Counted from the stretch's first letter, positions 1 to 12,700 are shown. The stretch is DNA of 64,000 bases from Cladobotryum mycophilum (GCA_036429605.1 CM071589.1:3038001-3102000); one strand, 5' to 3'. Program-made: numbers and translations. The notes: generated by a model from the sequence alone, not told the origin.

Positions 1-145
1 GTACGCGCACCCCATCCCATCTTCCCCTTCGCGCCTTGGAGGTGAATCTGGTGATTGCTTCTCTCGAGTTATGCCAGATCTTACGTTACATCATGAGGCT
101 ATGGTGTATCTCGAATGCTTTGCTGACAGATTTTGATGATTTTAG

Positions 146-1035
146 GGTTTTCTTTGACATGACACTTGGAGGTTAGTAATATTAAAATTCTTCAAAATGC
201 GAGACTGCTATCGCCTGATGTTCATCAAGTGGATATACGCACACAAACACTCAAGGGACTGGCCATGCCTTTCGCAAGGAACCCTTCATAAAGGGATATT
301 GCTCCCTTTCCCAGTTCTTAATAGTTGCGAATATTTCTCCCATGTTAGGAAGAAACATGATTCCCAAGTTTCTATTCACTATTAAGAATCACTCTACTCA
401 CCTCAGCTCGTGTCTCGTCTAGGCGAACCCCTCGGCCGCATCACCTTTGAGCTTTTCAAAGACGTCGTCCCCAAGACCGCCGAGAACTTCCGCCAATTCT
501 GCACTGGCGAATCCAAGGATTCCACGGGCCGTCCCCAGGGCTACAAGGGCTCCAAGTTCCATCGAATTGTCCGTTTCATCCCCTGCTGAATTTACTTCCT
601 TCCTGGTCTCTTCAGACTCGCTGACTGTCCTTTTACCAGATTCCAAACTTCATGTGCCAGGGAGGAGACTTCCTCAAGGGTGACGGCTCAGGCTCAACCT
701 GTATCTGGGGATACAAGGCATTCGAAGACGAGAACTTTATCCTGAAGCACGATCAGCCAGGTTTGCTGTCAATGGCGGTGTGTAAAATGCCTTCTCTTAT
801 AGCATCACCCACCCTCTAATATTATGTGTGATAGAATGCTGGTCCCAACACTAACGGTTCCCAATTCTTCATCACCACCGTTCCTACTCCCTTCCTTGAC
901 GACAAGCACGTTGTCTTTGGCAAGGTAGTTGAAGGCATGGATATCGTCAAGAAGATGGAGGCCACCAAGACGGGCTACCGCGGCAAGGATGTTCCTAACC
1001 ACGATGTCGTCATCGCCCAGTGCGGTGAAATGTAG
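146..1035 (+). CDS. Cyclophilin H-type peptidyl-prolyl cis-trans isomerase, 5' end outside window
   Basis: Peptidyl-prolyl isomerase of the cyclophilin family, closest by eye to the U4/U6 snRNP-associated cyclophilin H (PPIH/Cyp3), so a role in the spliceosome is likely by homology. Exons read 146-171 (a 26-base microexon), 423-568, 640-777 and 835-1035, with GT-AG borders and matching phases. They give about 169 residues ending in the family-typical QCGEM. Visible motifs are [29 protein letters not shown], the catalytic [31 protein letters not shown] and KHVVFGKV. The insert [13 protein letters not shown] is usual for this class. The tryptophan that contacts cyclosporin A in human cyclophilin A is phenylalanine here (PFLDDKH). 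The first coding exon, with the start codon, must lie upstream of position 146 and probably outside the window, so the entry is partial at the 5' end. The family call is very secure; assignment to the H subclass is good but not proven. Confidence 0.93.
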
Positions 1036-1969
1036 CATGGGTCTTGGAGTGAACTGGGGAGAGGGTAGAACATATGATAAATCTGGTTTGCATGGAGCAC
1101 TGTTGTCTGTCAACATGATCTAGAAGGTTGTGAAGCAGCATCCAGTTCAAAAGCCATCGATAGTCTAAAAATCTGAGCTTTCTTTGCTTGAAGCATGAGT
1201 ATCGTGAAATGCCTTTTGATGACCGGATTTGGGGGGCAAACACTCAAGATACGTGCCTACTATTTCAGCCATTAAATAAATGGCTAGAAGTTCTATACAT
1301 ATTCATGCCCCTTTCTCCATGTATCCACGTCGTTCTCCTAAAAGGGGGCCTCACCTTATTATCTGACACCCATATTCCCTTAGTGACTAAACCCGGCCAA
1401 TTCATGCCTATGAAAAAGAAAAGTTAGGCAGCAATTTGTGCTGGTGGAGAAATCCAGAGAGGTATGCAAATTGTACGGCACCATGGTTGTAAAGCTTCCA
1501 TACCCGAAAATGATATCCAAATGCGCAAGTCAGTGTCTGCTTACCATACATCTGGGCCATCGCCTATTAGAAATATAGGAGTATGCCAACTGCATCTTGC
1601 AAAACAAGATCCAAGAGTTTATGGGAAAATTGGAAATCATGGAATGGAAAAAAAGGAAATGAAGACATATTGGAGAACGTCAAAAGGGCATTTGGCTGCT
1701 CTGGGTCTCAAGCCTATGTATCAAATTGTATGGCGACACTGGGGGACGGAAGAATGTTTAACAAGTAACATATTTTAAGGCAGAATATATCATTTCATTT
1801 TATTTACAGTTCGTGAATGTACAGTAGAACATCAATATATACATGAAGAGTCCCATGTTGCCACCAAAAACGCAAGGCTGCATCAAGGGGTCCATAACAG
1901 ATCCAACCGTCTTAATCCAAGGTGGCATCAACGGCAATGCCCAAGGAGTTCAGAACCAGTTGGTACAAT
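1036..1969. other. Convergent spacer between cyclophilin and GH55 genes
   Basis: AT-richer 3' flank shared by two converging genes. It must contain both 3' ends. I see no coding exon, tRNA or mobile element; the short open frames at 1188-1427 and 1464-1778 show no family motif. Confidence 0.6.
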
Positions 1970-4429
1970 TTAAGGGGTGTAGCGACCGACGGCACCACCG
2001 CCGCCAGGCCACGAACCAGTGAAGCCGTTGGATGTGACGATTCGGGTGTTATCACTCAAGCGGATAATGTTCTGGGCATCCTTGGAGCAGATGCCAAAGG
2101 CCTGGAGGTTGCTGGGGGTCTGGGCGATCCAGTGCATGGTCTGCTGGCACTGGTACTGGCCGCAACCCTGGTAGCCGGGGCCGCTGAAGAAAGCCCACGA
2201 CGCGGAGGCGTAAGTGTAAATGTTGGAGCCACCGTTGATGTAGTTACCAAAGCCCATGCGGCAGATCTTGTCGCCACCGCCACACCAAGAGAAGTCTGGG
2301 TCACCCCAGCCATTAACGTTAGCGGACCAAGGAGCAGGAGGGATCTGCTGAGTGTTGGAGCCCTGATCGTAGTTGGTTTCCGACTGGAGCATGGAAACGA
2401 CAACGTTGACAGCGTTGCGCAGGTTAAGCTGGTACAACCACCAATGCTCACTGCCCAGGCCGTAGAGCCAAGTGGCCTTGGTAGACTCAACGAGAACACC
2501 ACCCTTGGCCGCAATGTTGGAGCCACCACTAAAGTCCTCAGTAGTGTGGTCAGCAACCCAGTTCCAGACGTTTTGAATGAGGGCGGATGAAGTCTTGGTC
2601 AAGTGGATTCCAGTAAAAGCAGCCTTGCACTGGTTACCGGCATTACCACAAGAGTTAGTCAAGGCAGACGCGCCACGGGTACCACCGACGGTAATCAGAG
2701 AGTTCCAGAGGGCGACATCGCCAGGGTTGTTACCAGCCATGTTGAACTGGATAATAATAGCACCGGGGAGAACATCAGAAACAGTGAATCGCATATCTTG
2801 AATTTGAGCGACACCAACTTCGCCCGCGCGACCAACGGATACAACGGGCTGCGGGCTGTTCTCATTCTTGAAAAAGTTGCCGTTACCAGTAATGGTAGAC
2901 CAAGCCTCACCAACAATGCGCGATCCGGGGGGATGTAAAGAGTAGAGTCAACTCGATACACACCAAAGGGGAAGTAGGCGATCTTGCCGCTGCTGGCAGC
3001 CAGCTTCAGAATGTCGTTAAGAACGCCAGACTCATCCTTGGTGTTGTCTCCCAAAACCTGGCGGCCACCGTTCTGGTTGGGGTCCTTGACATTGATGAAG
3101 CCGCTAGCGGGGGTGTTGGCATAGTTGGGAACGGGGATAGCAGGGTATCTGCCACCAGGAGCCAAGGCACCAGGGCGCTGGTTGGAAGTGGTGACGGGAT
3201 CATAGGTGGGGCTATGGTTGATGGTGTTTCCCCAGGTGTAGGTGTCGACATGGGTGACGCCACCAATAGCAGTCTGGCCACGGACAACAGCGACAGGAGT
3301 GTTGGTGGTGTCCTTGGAAAGGTTCTCAATCAAGAATGATGGGTACTGGTTGGTGGTGAAGGTGGTGCCAGAGTTAATCGACTTGCCGTCGACAATAGCG
3401 ATCCAAGGTGCACCACCGGTGTTGCTGACACCAGTTCCACAAGTGTCGAATGTGGGGCTGAAGATGGAAATGGTAGAGCCGCCGCTGATGAGCATACCAA
3501 CGGTGTTCTGGTAAAAGTAGATGTTGTGGTAGGCAGCCTGCTGATGGCCATCGTGCCAGATACCATTCTGACCTCGCTCGACTCGGACATCGGCAAGGGC
3601 AAGCGTGGAACCACGGCCCAGGCGGATACCAGTGTGACCGTTGTTGTTTTGGGAGTAGGCCATGGCAATCTTGATGTTCTGAAGCTGGGCAGCCTGGGCA
3701 ACACCCCACCAGAGGGCGGTGAATTGTTGGCCTATCGCATGTTAGAACATTTCCTTGTCGGGCAAAGGCGTAATTGTGCAACTAACCTCCACCGATAGCA
3801 GTAGTATCGAGAATCAAGTTCTTCAGACCGACGGCGAATGAGAGCTCACCGGAGACACCCGTGGTGGGATCCTGGCCTATATCGCAAAAGTTAGATCGGA
3901 TCGAAGACAGTCGATCTCCCACGTTACATACCGGTAATAAGCGTTTGATCGCCAGAGAAGCCAGCGGCAGCCTTAATGATAGGGGGCTATATCGATGAAA
4001 AGTATATTAGCAGCTGCATTATTAGAGTAGCGGGCTCCGTAGCGGGCTTACATTTGTGGCATCACCCATCAGAATAGTGTCAGTGTTCATCTTGATGGTC
4101 TGGTGGATTTCGTATGTGCCAGGAGGGATATAGACCACTCTTGGTTGAGATGCCAACCACTGGCCATGACGCTGGCCGCCATTGTCATCGTTGATGGCAG
4201 CCTGAATGCCAGCACCATCACCAGGGTTTACAGTTTTATAAACCTGGTAGGAGAAGTCGTTGCCCAGGTTGGGGGAATAGCCTCGAGAGGTACCGGTATG
4301 GTCCATGTTGGCATACCAGAAGCTGGTGGCACGCTTGGTGAGGCCATCGTCAGAGGGGGCGACGCTAGGGGCAGGCGTAGCAGATGCCACGCCCAGCAAA
4401 AGGGCAATAGCGGCAGTGATCTTCACCAT
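1970..4429 (-). CDS. Secreted GH55 exo/endo-beta-1,3-glucanase, reading frame broken by one base
   Basis: Glycoside hydrolase family 55 glucan 1,3-beta-glucosidase, a tandem beta-helix enzyme that degrades beta-1,3-glucan. Exons (minus strand) are 4429-4052, 3986-3932, 3876-3787 and 3731-1970. The start ATG opens a hydrophobic signal peptide (about residues 1-18, ending VASA), followed by a short propeptide with a Kex2-like KR before ATSFWYANMDHTG. Family motifs include VYIPPGTYEIHQTIKMNTDT, LWWGVAQAAQLQNIKIAMA, GIRLGRGSTLALADV, IAYFPFGVYRVDSTLYIPP, GSRIVGEAW and HWIAQTPSNLQAFGIC. In the last exon the frame changes by one base at a C6 run (G6 on the plus strand, 2927-2932). One more C restores IPPGSRIVGEAW and gives 761 residues, a normal GH55 length. 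The break is either an assembly error or a true frameshift. A TATA-like box lies about 125 bp upstream. Family assignment is very secure. Confidence 0.92.
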
Positions 4430-4553
4430 AATGCCGGCTATCGATGATCAGCAAATGATGATCGTCAGGCCGTACAATGCTGTTTGGGAGTAGTGAAGGA
4501 GGGAAGAGTCGATCTGATCAGCATAGCGCTCATAGTGATGAGGACGCCAGGTC

Positions 4554-4560
4554 TTATATA
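4554..4560 (-). promoter_or_regulatory. TATA-like box of GH55 gene
   Basis: The minus strand reads TATATAA, 125-131 bases upstream of the GH55 ATG, a normal spacing once a short 5' leader is allowed for. Promoter use is inferred from position only. Confidence 0.55.
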
Positions 4561-5088
4561 TCCTTCCGATCTCGAACTGAGCTAGAAGTGAATCCTCCCG
4601 CGCCCAAGTGTAACCCTTTCCGCTGAGGCGTCTGGTCCGAAACCAGATACTCTCCGAGCCGACCAACTCTAACAAAAACAACGTGCCTATGCGAGCCGCG
4701 TTGCACATGCAGAGTATGCATAGTGGCGCCCTAGCAGGCCCAATGCCATCATGATTCTGAGCCTAATCAGCCCATGTGAGATAATCAAGAATGTCTGGCA
4801 ATCGGGCCGGAGTTTGCACAAAGCATGTAACCAAGAGTGCCCAGAGTAAGCGTTATGCTCAAAGAGGAGGGAGACACGATTTCCGGGGTACTGATGGGGT
4901 CTTGATTGGGGAATAGTTGGAGTCTTTAGGGGTTTCAGGGGTCGAGGGAAGTCCTAGCAGAAACATGGCCAATGGCAAGAAGCGAGGCTGCGGGGTTGAG
5001 CTAGGATGAACTCCATGAACTCCCACGAGGTGCTTCAGTCGTCCCCCCAAGTCGTGTTCGCTTCACTGGGCTTGGCGAGTCAAGCATC

Positions 5089-5108
5089 CCCCAGGGATCA
5101 ACCCCAGG
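5089..5108. promoter_or_regulatory. Pair of CreA-type (SYGGRG) carbon-repression sites
   Basis: Two CCCCAG hexamers (reverse complement CTGGGG) sit 14 bases apart at 5089-5094 and 5103-5108, about 670 bp upstream of the GH55 start. Closely spaced pairs are the form usually bound by the glucose repressor CreA/Cre1, and glucanase genes are common targets. The motif is short, so chance is possible. Confidence 0.3.
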
Positions 5109-7181
5109 GGACCGTGATCGGCGTCGTAGCGAGCAGTTCGCAGTGGAGTCCTTGGCCCTGTACCTGGTGCCTGGTGGCCTGTGTCCCTCCCTCCCTGCGT
5201 GCTGCTGTGCCTGAGGCTGATATTGGTGGGGGCTTAGGGGAGCCCTCTGTCGTCAATACGACTGTCACCCATCATTGTAACTGCGGGTTTGGAGACGAGA
5301 CACAACACAACATGATGATGGAGCCTTACCATGCCATTTAATGTCATATCATGTAATGTTATTACATGCCAAGCGGTGTTTGTGGGAATTTGCCGACACA
5401 CGTTACGTTTTTTCCCACATTGTTTATCCAAAGTCTCAAAAATTGGTGTGTAGGATGCAAGAACTTGCGCTAGCAATGGGGAGGAAGAGACCTCGGGACA
5501 CAGGCTATGCCGCCATTGGCCAACCAGGCTTCTCAATGTACCCGTTATAGTACATGTGCTGCTGCTGCTGCTCCACCACAACATTTTGTGTTTGATAGAC
5601 ATTCAGGGCAACGAGAGACACACAAACACAACCTTACCGGGCTGGGCCGCCCTGGTTACATTACCGAATCTTGAACATTGATAGTACATACATGCCTACT
5701 ACAAGACTAACCGTATGCACACACTGTCGCAGTCTCATATCAGTGGAATCGGGAACGAGATTGGAAGGTATAACGTCTTTGTGTTATAGATATCCTAGAC
5801 ATGAAAGAAAACTCCGACAATGAGATGTTTATTCTATACTCCGTACTCCGTACACCATACTCGAGTTGAAATCGGAGAATGGAATTTAGTACGGATGACC
5901 GCCGGCGATTCCCCCGAAAGCCCACTTTGACGCCCTGGTGAGGCTGATGGTGAGAGAACAAGATGGATAGAGAGAAAGCCAATTAGAACTTCCTTTCTCG
6001 GATAGTTTAAGCTTCTCTTCCAAGCTTGACTGGAGCCTTTATGCACATGATGCAATATTGCCAAGAATCCTTTCCACTGCCGTGTGTCCCGGTATGAGTT
6101 AGACGAGAAGTTAATACGGATAATTAAGGTATTACTTAGGCATCAATAAATAAGTACGGGGACCTGTTGTGTTATTCGTTCCTGGGCACTTTCTTCTAGT
6201 ACTTGGTTGGTCCCTGAAGTGAAACATACATATCATGTCCTAGCATCCCACAAAAATAGATTAGCTGCTCGGTTGCATACTTGTATCCGTAATTCACGAT
6301 GGTTGAAGTGAGATGATGGCGCCGCCTCCCCCTTTGAACTGTCTCTCAATCAGGCATAGATCAGCGTTGAGAATCAGCCATTGATAAGATGGTGTTCGCA
6401 ACTACGGCCCAGATACGGCTTGGATTGTTTTGTTGGAAAACGCCATCTCATCTAGGCGAGGATGACAAGAACTGCAGTCACCTTTTGGCTTGCGCATACT
6501 TGTATGTAGATTATCATGTAAAGTACCAAGTAATTCGGTCATCATTGAGATATGCCATGTTGGCTGGGCGTTGGGGATTCCTGTGTCACCAGCCTCCAAA
6601 GCGCCCCCTGTTGACGAGGATTCCCCGTATTTTCCCACTCTGTCTGAATCCTTGGGAGTTGGGAGTGCATGCTGCATGAGACCGAATATGTGAGAATGTC
6701 AAGGTAAGATTGATAAGTGCCCGGTGGTTATTACGTAGGTATCTAGGTACCTGCCTATCACATTACACCCTGGGCCCCGCTGTCATCACCCCCGAAACCA
6801 ATTGCACCTACCTTCTAAAGCCACAGCGCCTGCTCACCTGACCCGACACTGGCCCTACAGCGCCTCCAACGCATCCACTGCAAATTGGACCCCCCGGAAC
6901 GGCTGCAAATTTTCCCATGTTCCCACCGAAAGGCTCAGCCGTTATCACCAGAATTTCTCGTGATAATCCTACAGTCTCACATCCAGTTCCTTTTTGCGAA
7001 ACAAGCTCAACCCACGACAACCCTTGATATCTCGCTTCGCCCTCTTGGCATTCCCCCGCATTCAGAAGACAGACCTGGGCTCTTCTTCTAGGTTCTATTC
7101 CATCTGCTGCACCTCATCCGGGCACACTCCCCACCATCTTACCACTCAACCCGCATCAACATCGTCTATCCCTCATTCACA

Positions 7182-7638
7182 ATGGGTAACGTAAGGACTC
7201 CCACACCGATTAACTAGCTCAAAGCCCTTTCGCCCTATTTCTGCCCGGAGTTTGCTTACATGTGGGATTACCTGTTATAGGGAGCCAAGGCACAGCAGAA
7301 GCGCGAGCGCAACCAGAAGGACGGCAAGGCAGCCAAGTCGCAGCTCAAAGTCGTATGTTGCATCCCGTTCCCAGTCATGCATGCCCAAGGTTCATCCGGC
7401 TAATCTACTCTACTTCATCCTTCTAGAACGAAAAGGCAATGGACATTCAGTGCCAGGTCTGCAAGGCTACCTTTCTCAAGACCACAAAGGCCCCTGGGTT
7501 CGTCATCCCCTTCGACCACTTCTCTAAACACATGTCATTGGTATCAAACTAACGTTAAATCTTACTCTCAGTCTTACCGAGCATGCCCAGAACAAGCACA
7601 GCAAGACTCTCGCCGAATGCTTCCCCTCCTTTGCTTAA
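7182..7638 (+). CDS. Small zinc-binding protein (At2g23090-like / SERF-related C2H2)
   Basis: Four exons, 7182-7190, 7281-7352, 7427-7497 and 7572-7638, give 72 residues. The first coding exon is only nine bases (MGN). The protein starts with a Lys/Arg/Gln-rich basic stretch (GAKAQQKRERNQKDGKAAKS), like the small EDRK-rich 4F5 family. It then carries a zinc finger of C-x2-C ... H-x4-H type (CQVC, TEHAQNKH). This layout matches the widespread small eukaryotic family typified by Arabidopsis At2g23090, whose function is not well established. Phases agree at all three junctions. The gene converges with the downstream oxygenase gene. Its role cannot be read from the sequence; nucleic-acid or protein binding through the finger is only an inference. 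Confidence 0.85.
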
Positions 7639-7894
7639 GGCTGAATACCGCTTCTTTTACATCTGTCCGAAAGTGATGCCGGGTGGCTGCTGACAAGGCG
7701 AAGGGAGTTTGGTTGGGAGACAAAAAAATTGCAATTTAGCAAATGGTATGGGCACATGGGATGCAATGAGAGATGTAGCATGGCGCAACAAGAGTCACGA
7801 TACTTGGTTCTTATGCTGTTTCTTTGGTTCATCGAGCATGTACATTACATCGTCGTCGCCTTCCTGACGGCTTACACCCACGTGGGAAGATGCA

Positions 7895-9152
7895 TCAGTG
7901 CGCCTCCACGGCGGTTGGTGCCACCTCAGCAGCCGTAGGCACAGGCGCCTGGCGAGCCTCGCGCCCCTTGGCGGCTTGCGTTTCCTCTTCGCGGATGGAT
8001 TTGAGAATATCCGGGTACCACCGCTCTCCCACGTCTGGATGACTCTTGACCCTGTTTCGCAGAGTTGCCTCTCCCAGCGTCTTCGCAACAGCTCCCTTGC
8101 GGAACGTGAACTCGACATCGTCAATACGGCCGCCAGTGCGCTCCACAATCTTACGTCGCTGCTCAATAACGTCTTCGGATATTTCGCCAATTCCGATAGT
8201 CTCCAGCTCGTCAAAGTCGGCGTCAAACTTGACGCCCTGGAAGAAGGGAATCGAAAAACGTGCTCCTGTGCCTGAAGCGGGGGATAGTACCCGATGTGTT
8301 GTTGACACGCACACGCCTTTTGTGAGAGCCTCAACACCCTGCCCGATGGCCACGACAAGCGTACCGTCAATAGGCGGGCAGTCGATCCAGTTGCCCTCAA
8401 CATTCTGCACCTGCAACCCGCGATGGGAAGTCGCCTGAAGCAGATAGCTTGACAGCATGCTGTCCTTGTGCGGTCCTACGCCCTGGGCTTGGACATTGTT
8501 CGGGAGTCCCAGCTCTGTCAAGTCGGGGTATTTGACAATCTTGAGCTTGAACTGCGGGTCCTCGTCAAAGTATTTCTCGAATGCGTTGGGCGGTAGCTTG
8601 ATGGCTTCGGCAATCAGTGATGTAAAATACATGGATACCTCGCCCATGCGACGAATGTAGTCCGTATAAGTGCTGCGAAACCCAGGTGCGCTCTCTTCCG
8701 AGGGCCACTGGTTTGGCGCAAATAGATTGTAGTACCGCGGAGCGTCCGGTCCCGGGACGGGGTGTTCAGTAGAGAGATCGATTTGTTCTCGGTTGTCGAT
8801 CTCCCCGGCTGTGATTTCGGCGGAGAGCTTGGAGTATCCTAGAAAAGAGGCCGCATTCTTCATCTCAATCTTTAATCTGTAGGGTAGTAGTTTTTTTGGT
8901 CAGAAAGCCAATTGTTGCAAATCCCCCCTTTGTCCATTGAGACATGACTTACTTCTCTTCCTCTGGGATATCAAAAAAGGACTTGCCTTGCTTGATAACC
9001 TCCTGGAAGACCTCCTCCGGAATGCCCACGTTCCTCAGGTAGAGGAACCCGACCTCCATGAGCGCATGGCGGAGCTTATCCAGGAATATTGGCTTCGTGT
9101 CTGGATTCCTGGCGAGCTCCAGGTCCAAAATGGGGATGGAAGTAAACGACAT
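7895..9152 (-). CDS. 2-oxoglutarate/Fe(II)-dependent oxygenase, isopenicillin N synthase-like
   Basis: Two exons, 9152-8953 and 8876-7895, encode 393 residues. The N-terminal DIOX_N-like part carries SIPILDLELARNP, VGFLYLRNVGIPEEV and a FFDIPEEEK helix. The C-terminal double-stranded beta-helix holds the iron ligands in GPHKDS (His and Asp of HxD) and THRV (distal His). The 2-oxoglutarate anchor arginine is in ARFSIPFF. This is the layout of the soluble plant and fungal dioxygenase family that includes isopenicillin N synthase-like enzymes. Substrate cannot be assigned. There is no neighbouring biosynthetic cluster, so a secondary-metabolism role is not supported. ATG 9152 is chosen because it is the first ATG in frame and lies directly before the conserved SIPILDL. 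No signal peptide is seen, so the enzyme is probably cytosolic. Confidence 0.9.
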
Positions 9153-9793
9153 TGGGGGGATGATAGGGTAAGCCTGGGCGGCTTCAAAACAACTTTGGGT
9201 ATGATGGTAAGATGAGGAGACCAAACAAGTGTGATTGTTTTCCAAGGCTTTTCTTTTGTTGTTGTTACGTCCTCGCTACTCTGTAGAATACATAATCAAA
9301 TATTTTCAAAAATCTCCATCCGAGTGATTCCAAAGACAAGATGGCGCCATTACGCCATTACGCCCTTTCATCCGTCCCCCCTCCCCTCACCACACACACT
9401 CTCTCTCCAAATCGTCCCACCCTCCCCGCACGAGATGGACAAATCGAGAACTCCACGGCACTGTTTAATAAAAAAAGAGAGAGGATGTGCATCTCTGGCG
9501 TAATCGGAATGCAGATGGGAATAACCTAAAGCGGCTAGTTTTCCGAGCGATCAATCTGACAGGCTGATATAAAGGAGACAGACCCTTTTTGTTCCTGCAT
9601 GTCAAAACAAATGAGTCCATTTTTTTTTCTTTCTTTCTTCAAAAAAGTCAGGTATATATGATGAAATGTGTCAAGGTTATTGCCGGCAAAATGCTCTTAT
9701 CATTAATAAACAGTCGACCATTGTGGATACAAAGAACTTTTTTTTCGCCGTCCAATAAACAAGAAACTTCCTCCTTTTCGCCCAACGCTTGGC
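9153..9793. other. Spacer: 2OG oxygenase promoter and NAN1 3' end
   Basis: This is the upstream region of the oxygenase gene and the 3' flank of the NAN1 gene, both on the minus strand. It is AT-rich with short T and A runs and shows no coding potential I can support. Confidence 0.5.
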
Positions 9794-12700
9794 TCAGGCT
9801 GGTGTCGCCGAGAGCGGTTTGGTAGCCAATAAACTCGTCACCTTGTAAAACATGTCCTCAACAGAAACAGCCGCAAACGCTGGTGCGGCATCGAAAATGT
9901 CCGCCAAGTATTGTTGGGGGACGACATTGGCGTGGATGTCGTCGTCCTCCATCTCCACATCTTCCGTCTCGTCCGCCTCTTGAGCTTCCTCCATCTCATC
10001 ATCGCTCTCCTCACCCCCGAATTCTTTGCCGAGAAGAACAATCTTTCTGTCGTCATCCCCGCCTACAGGGACATCCTCCAGTCGAAGGTCTTGAAGTGGC
10101 TGGGCAGCGGCAAGTGACAAGGGGTCTGAGCCTTCTGATATGACCCATATTTGAGCTGCGTCATCAAGAGCAATGAATCCACTTGTGCCAGGTGATGATA
10201 CCAAGCTGACAATTCGGTGGGGTGTGCTGCGTACAATGAGGGGCTCCGGGACCTCGGGATGGAAGATTCCAACACTCGAGATATCGCCGAGGGGTAGAGT
10301 GACCGCAAAGTAGCCTGAGACGGGATCGACAGCGAGCTGGAGCAGCTCGTCTACCCCGGGAACAGCTGGCACGACAATTCCATAGCGTAAATCATCGCTG
10401 ACAACATCGTAGACATGCAGTTCGTCAGAGAGAACAATCACATATTGTAATAATGTTCGAATCGACTGCAGCTTGCCCTTCCAGAGGCCCTCAAGAGTCT
10501 TGATAATCTCACCAGTCGAAGCATTTATCACAAAGACAAAGCCAGCGTCGGCTGCTCCAAAGGCGGCAAAGATAGTCGAGCCATCTTCTGAAAAGGCAAC
10601 GCTACCCTGCATTTTGACTGGGGCAGACCCATCGGTGGTGGCATCCACAATGGTATCCTCTCCTAGGCCGTCCCCAACCGGGATCACTTGGGAGCAGCCC
10701 CATGTTACGTCATGGCCGTTTGATCCCTTGGTGCTATGCTGTTGTCTGGTTCGAGGGCGCCATAAGCGGACCATGCCATCGGCTCCGATAGTTGCGAAGC
10801 AAGCTGCCTCGGTGTTCGATGCTAGATCGAGGACTGTTTCCGGGTGATTTGTCGCGTGTGGAGAATTTACTCTTGAGACGAGCGCAATAGACTCATCTCC
10901 ATCCCGAACTTGCCAGAACTTGAGGTAGACTTCGTGCCTTTCTTTAATGAACTGGTCCTTAAGATCGCTACTAACTGTGTCGACATCTCTTGTCGAAGGG
11001 ATCCAATCATCAACGCTAGCCAGCCATTTGCCGTCGCCAGAAAACGCAATATGTGTGACAAGAGGCTCATCAATTGGATGCCCCTTGTTTGTCATATTAA
11101 CGTCTGTGGGGTGTGTGCGAGCCAGAGCTTGTTTGGACACACTCATGAAGCTTTCTAGATCAAATGACTGGAGTAAAGGTGCAGAGAAGTCTCCGGTCAT
11201 GGTCGCCTGGCGACCGTTGCCCACACAGACATGCAACTTTGAGGGCTCTGTCGGTCTGATGGCAGCTGGAATAGGTCGCTTGACATGCTTGGGCGCAGTC
11301 CAAACACGCTGAACAAGCAAGTCCTTGGGTGGTGTGACATCAACGGCAGCTGATTGAATACCGGAGACGTAAGCGGTCGGTTTCATTTCAGCGGTAGAAA
11401 TGATCATGGCGGAGTTGTCATCTAGATGCAAAACGTAGGAAGAGCCAGAAGCCGAGACAACAATGTTCTCAACGCTACCAGACAAGTGTGGGAGGAAATC
11501 CTTCTTCGAAGTGTCCATCTGCCACATAACAAGTACTTGCTCAGACCCGCCGGAGACCATATAATTACCTGCGTTGGTTAGCTATGTCGTTAAGAATAGA
11601 AGAGAATGCTCATACCGTCTCTGGACCACTTCAAAGAATGAACAGCTTTGCGGTGCCAGTGATACTTTTGTGCCTGGATGATCTCCTTTTGCGCATTTGA
11701 CTTGCCCAGAGCCTGACTTTTGAGAACAGCATCGTGATAGAGATAGATGGCACCTCGTGCACCGCCAACAATTACATCCACCACATTATCGGAATCTCCC
11801 CGTCTGTCTTTGCCGCTTCCGCCCAAGCTAGACCTTGGATACACTCTCAAGTCAAGAGCTGTGATAAGATCAGGGGTATCGAAGGAGATGAAGTCGTATT
11901 GAGTCTGCTCAAAAGCGGCATCTCGTGCATGTGTCGCCACGCCCAAGAACAAACGGTCATTGAGAGCACCAACTAGGACTCGGCCGTCTTGGCTGGCCTC
12001 GATCAACTGTAGTCCATTTCCTGGCTTTTTCAAAGCCAAGATATTCTTCGACAACGGCGATGAAGGGTTCTGTCCATCGTATGCTACCAGTTCCATTCGG
12101 TACGGCTTATCGGATTCGGCCACCAAAACAATGTCTCCCTTGCCCGAGTTGTTCGGTAGAACGGTCATGGCTTTTGCTGTGCCGGAAACTGTTCTGAAGC
12201 GCCGAGGCCTCTCGTCGGCATCTTTCCAACTGACACGGTATAGTTCGCCATCCGAACAGGCCACCCAGACATAGTCTGTGTTTGAGTATGATAATCTCGT
12301 GGAGACGATGCTCGCAGGAGTGATGCTGTTTGGCGCGGAAGCATCAATAGAAGTGATCGGAATGCGTCGCAGTAGAAGCGAGTCGGTCGCTGTATATACT
12401 TGAATCGAGGTATTATATGCCAAGATGAGGTACCTGAATGATGTGAGATTGGAATCTTTTCATTGCTGGTTCGGCACTTACTGCTCGTCTGCAGTCAAAA
12501 TGGGATCAATGTCGAGCATTCTGCCACCCATGGGCTTCGAGATCCTCCAGCCTGCATCTTCGTCCTCAAGGTTCGCAAGAGCCCTTTTGATAGGATTCGT
12601 CTCTTCTATCGTCATATCATTCTGGGGACTTGAAGAAGTTCCCACATTATCGCTGGTTGGTTCAATTCGAGAGGTTCGTCGCTCATGTCCATTAGCTTCG

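Larger units (their letters stand above)
4430..7181. other. 2.75 kb intergenic region: divergent promoters of GH55 and the zinc protein
   Basis: No gene is supported here. The left end is the GH55 promoter with a TATA-like box and CreA-type sites. The right end is a pyrimidine-rich leader ahead of the small zinc protein. Two overlapping copies of the 9-mer TACTCCGTA lie at 5837-5852. The short open frames in this stretch have no recognisable domain. Confidence 0.6.

Noticed and set aside
9153..9245. In-frame extension of the 2OG oxygenase upstream of its first ATG
   Set aside because: It lacks an ATG and shows no conservation. The family N-terminus begins right at MSFTSIPILDL.
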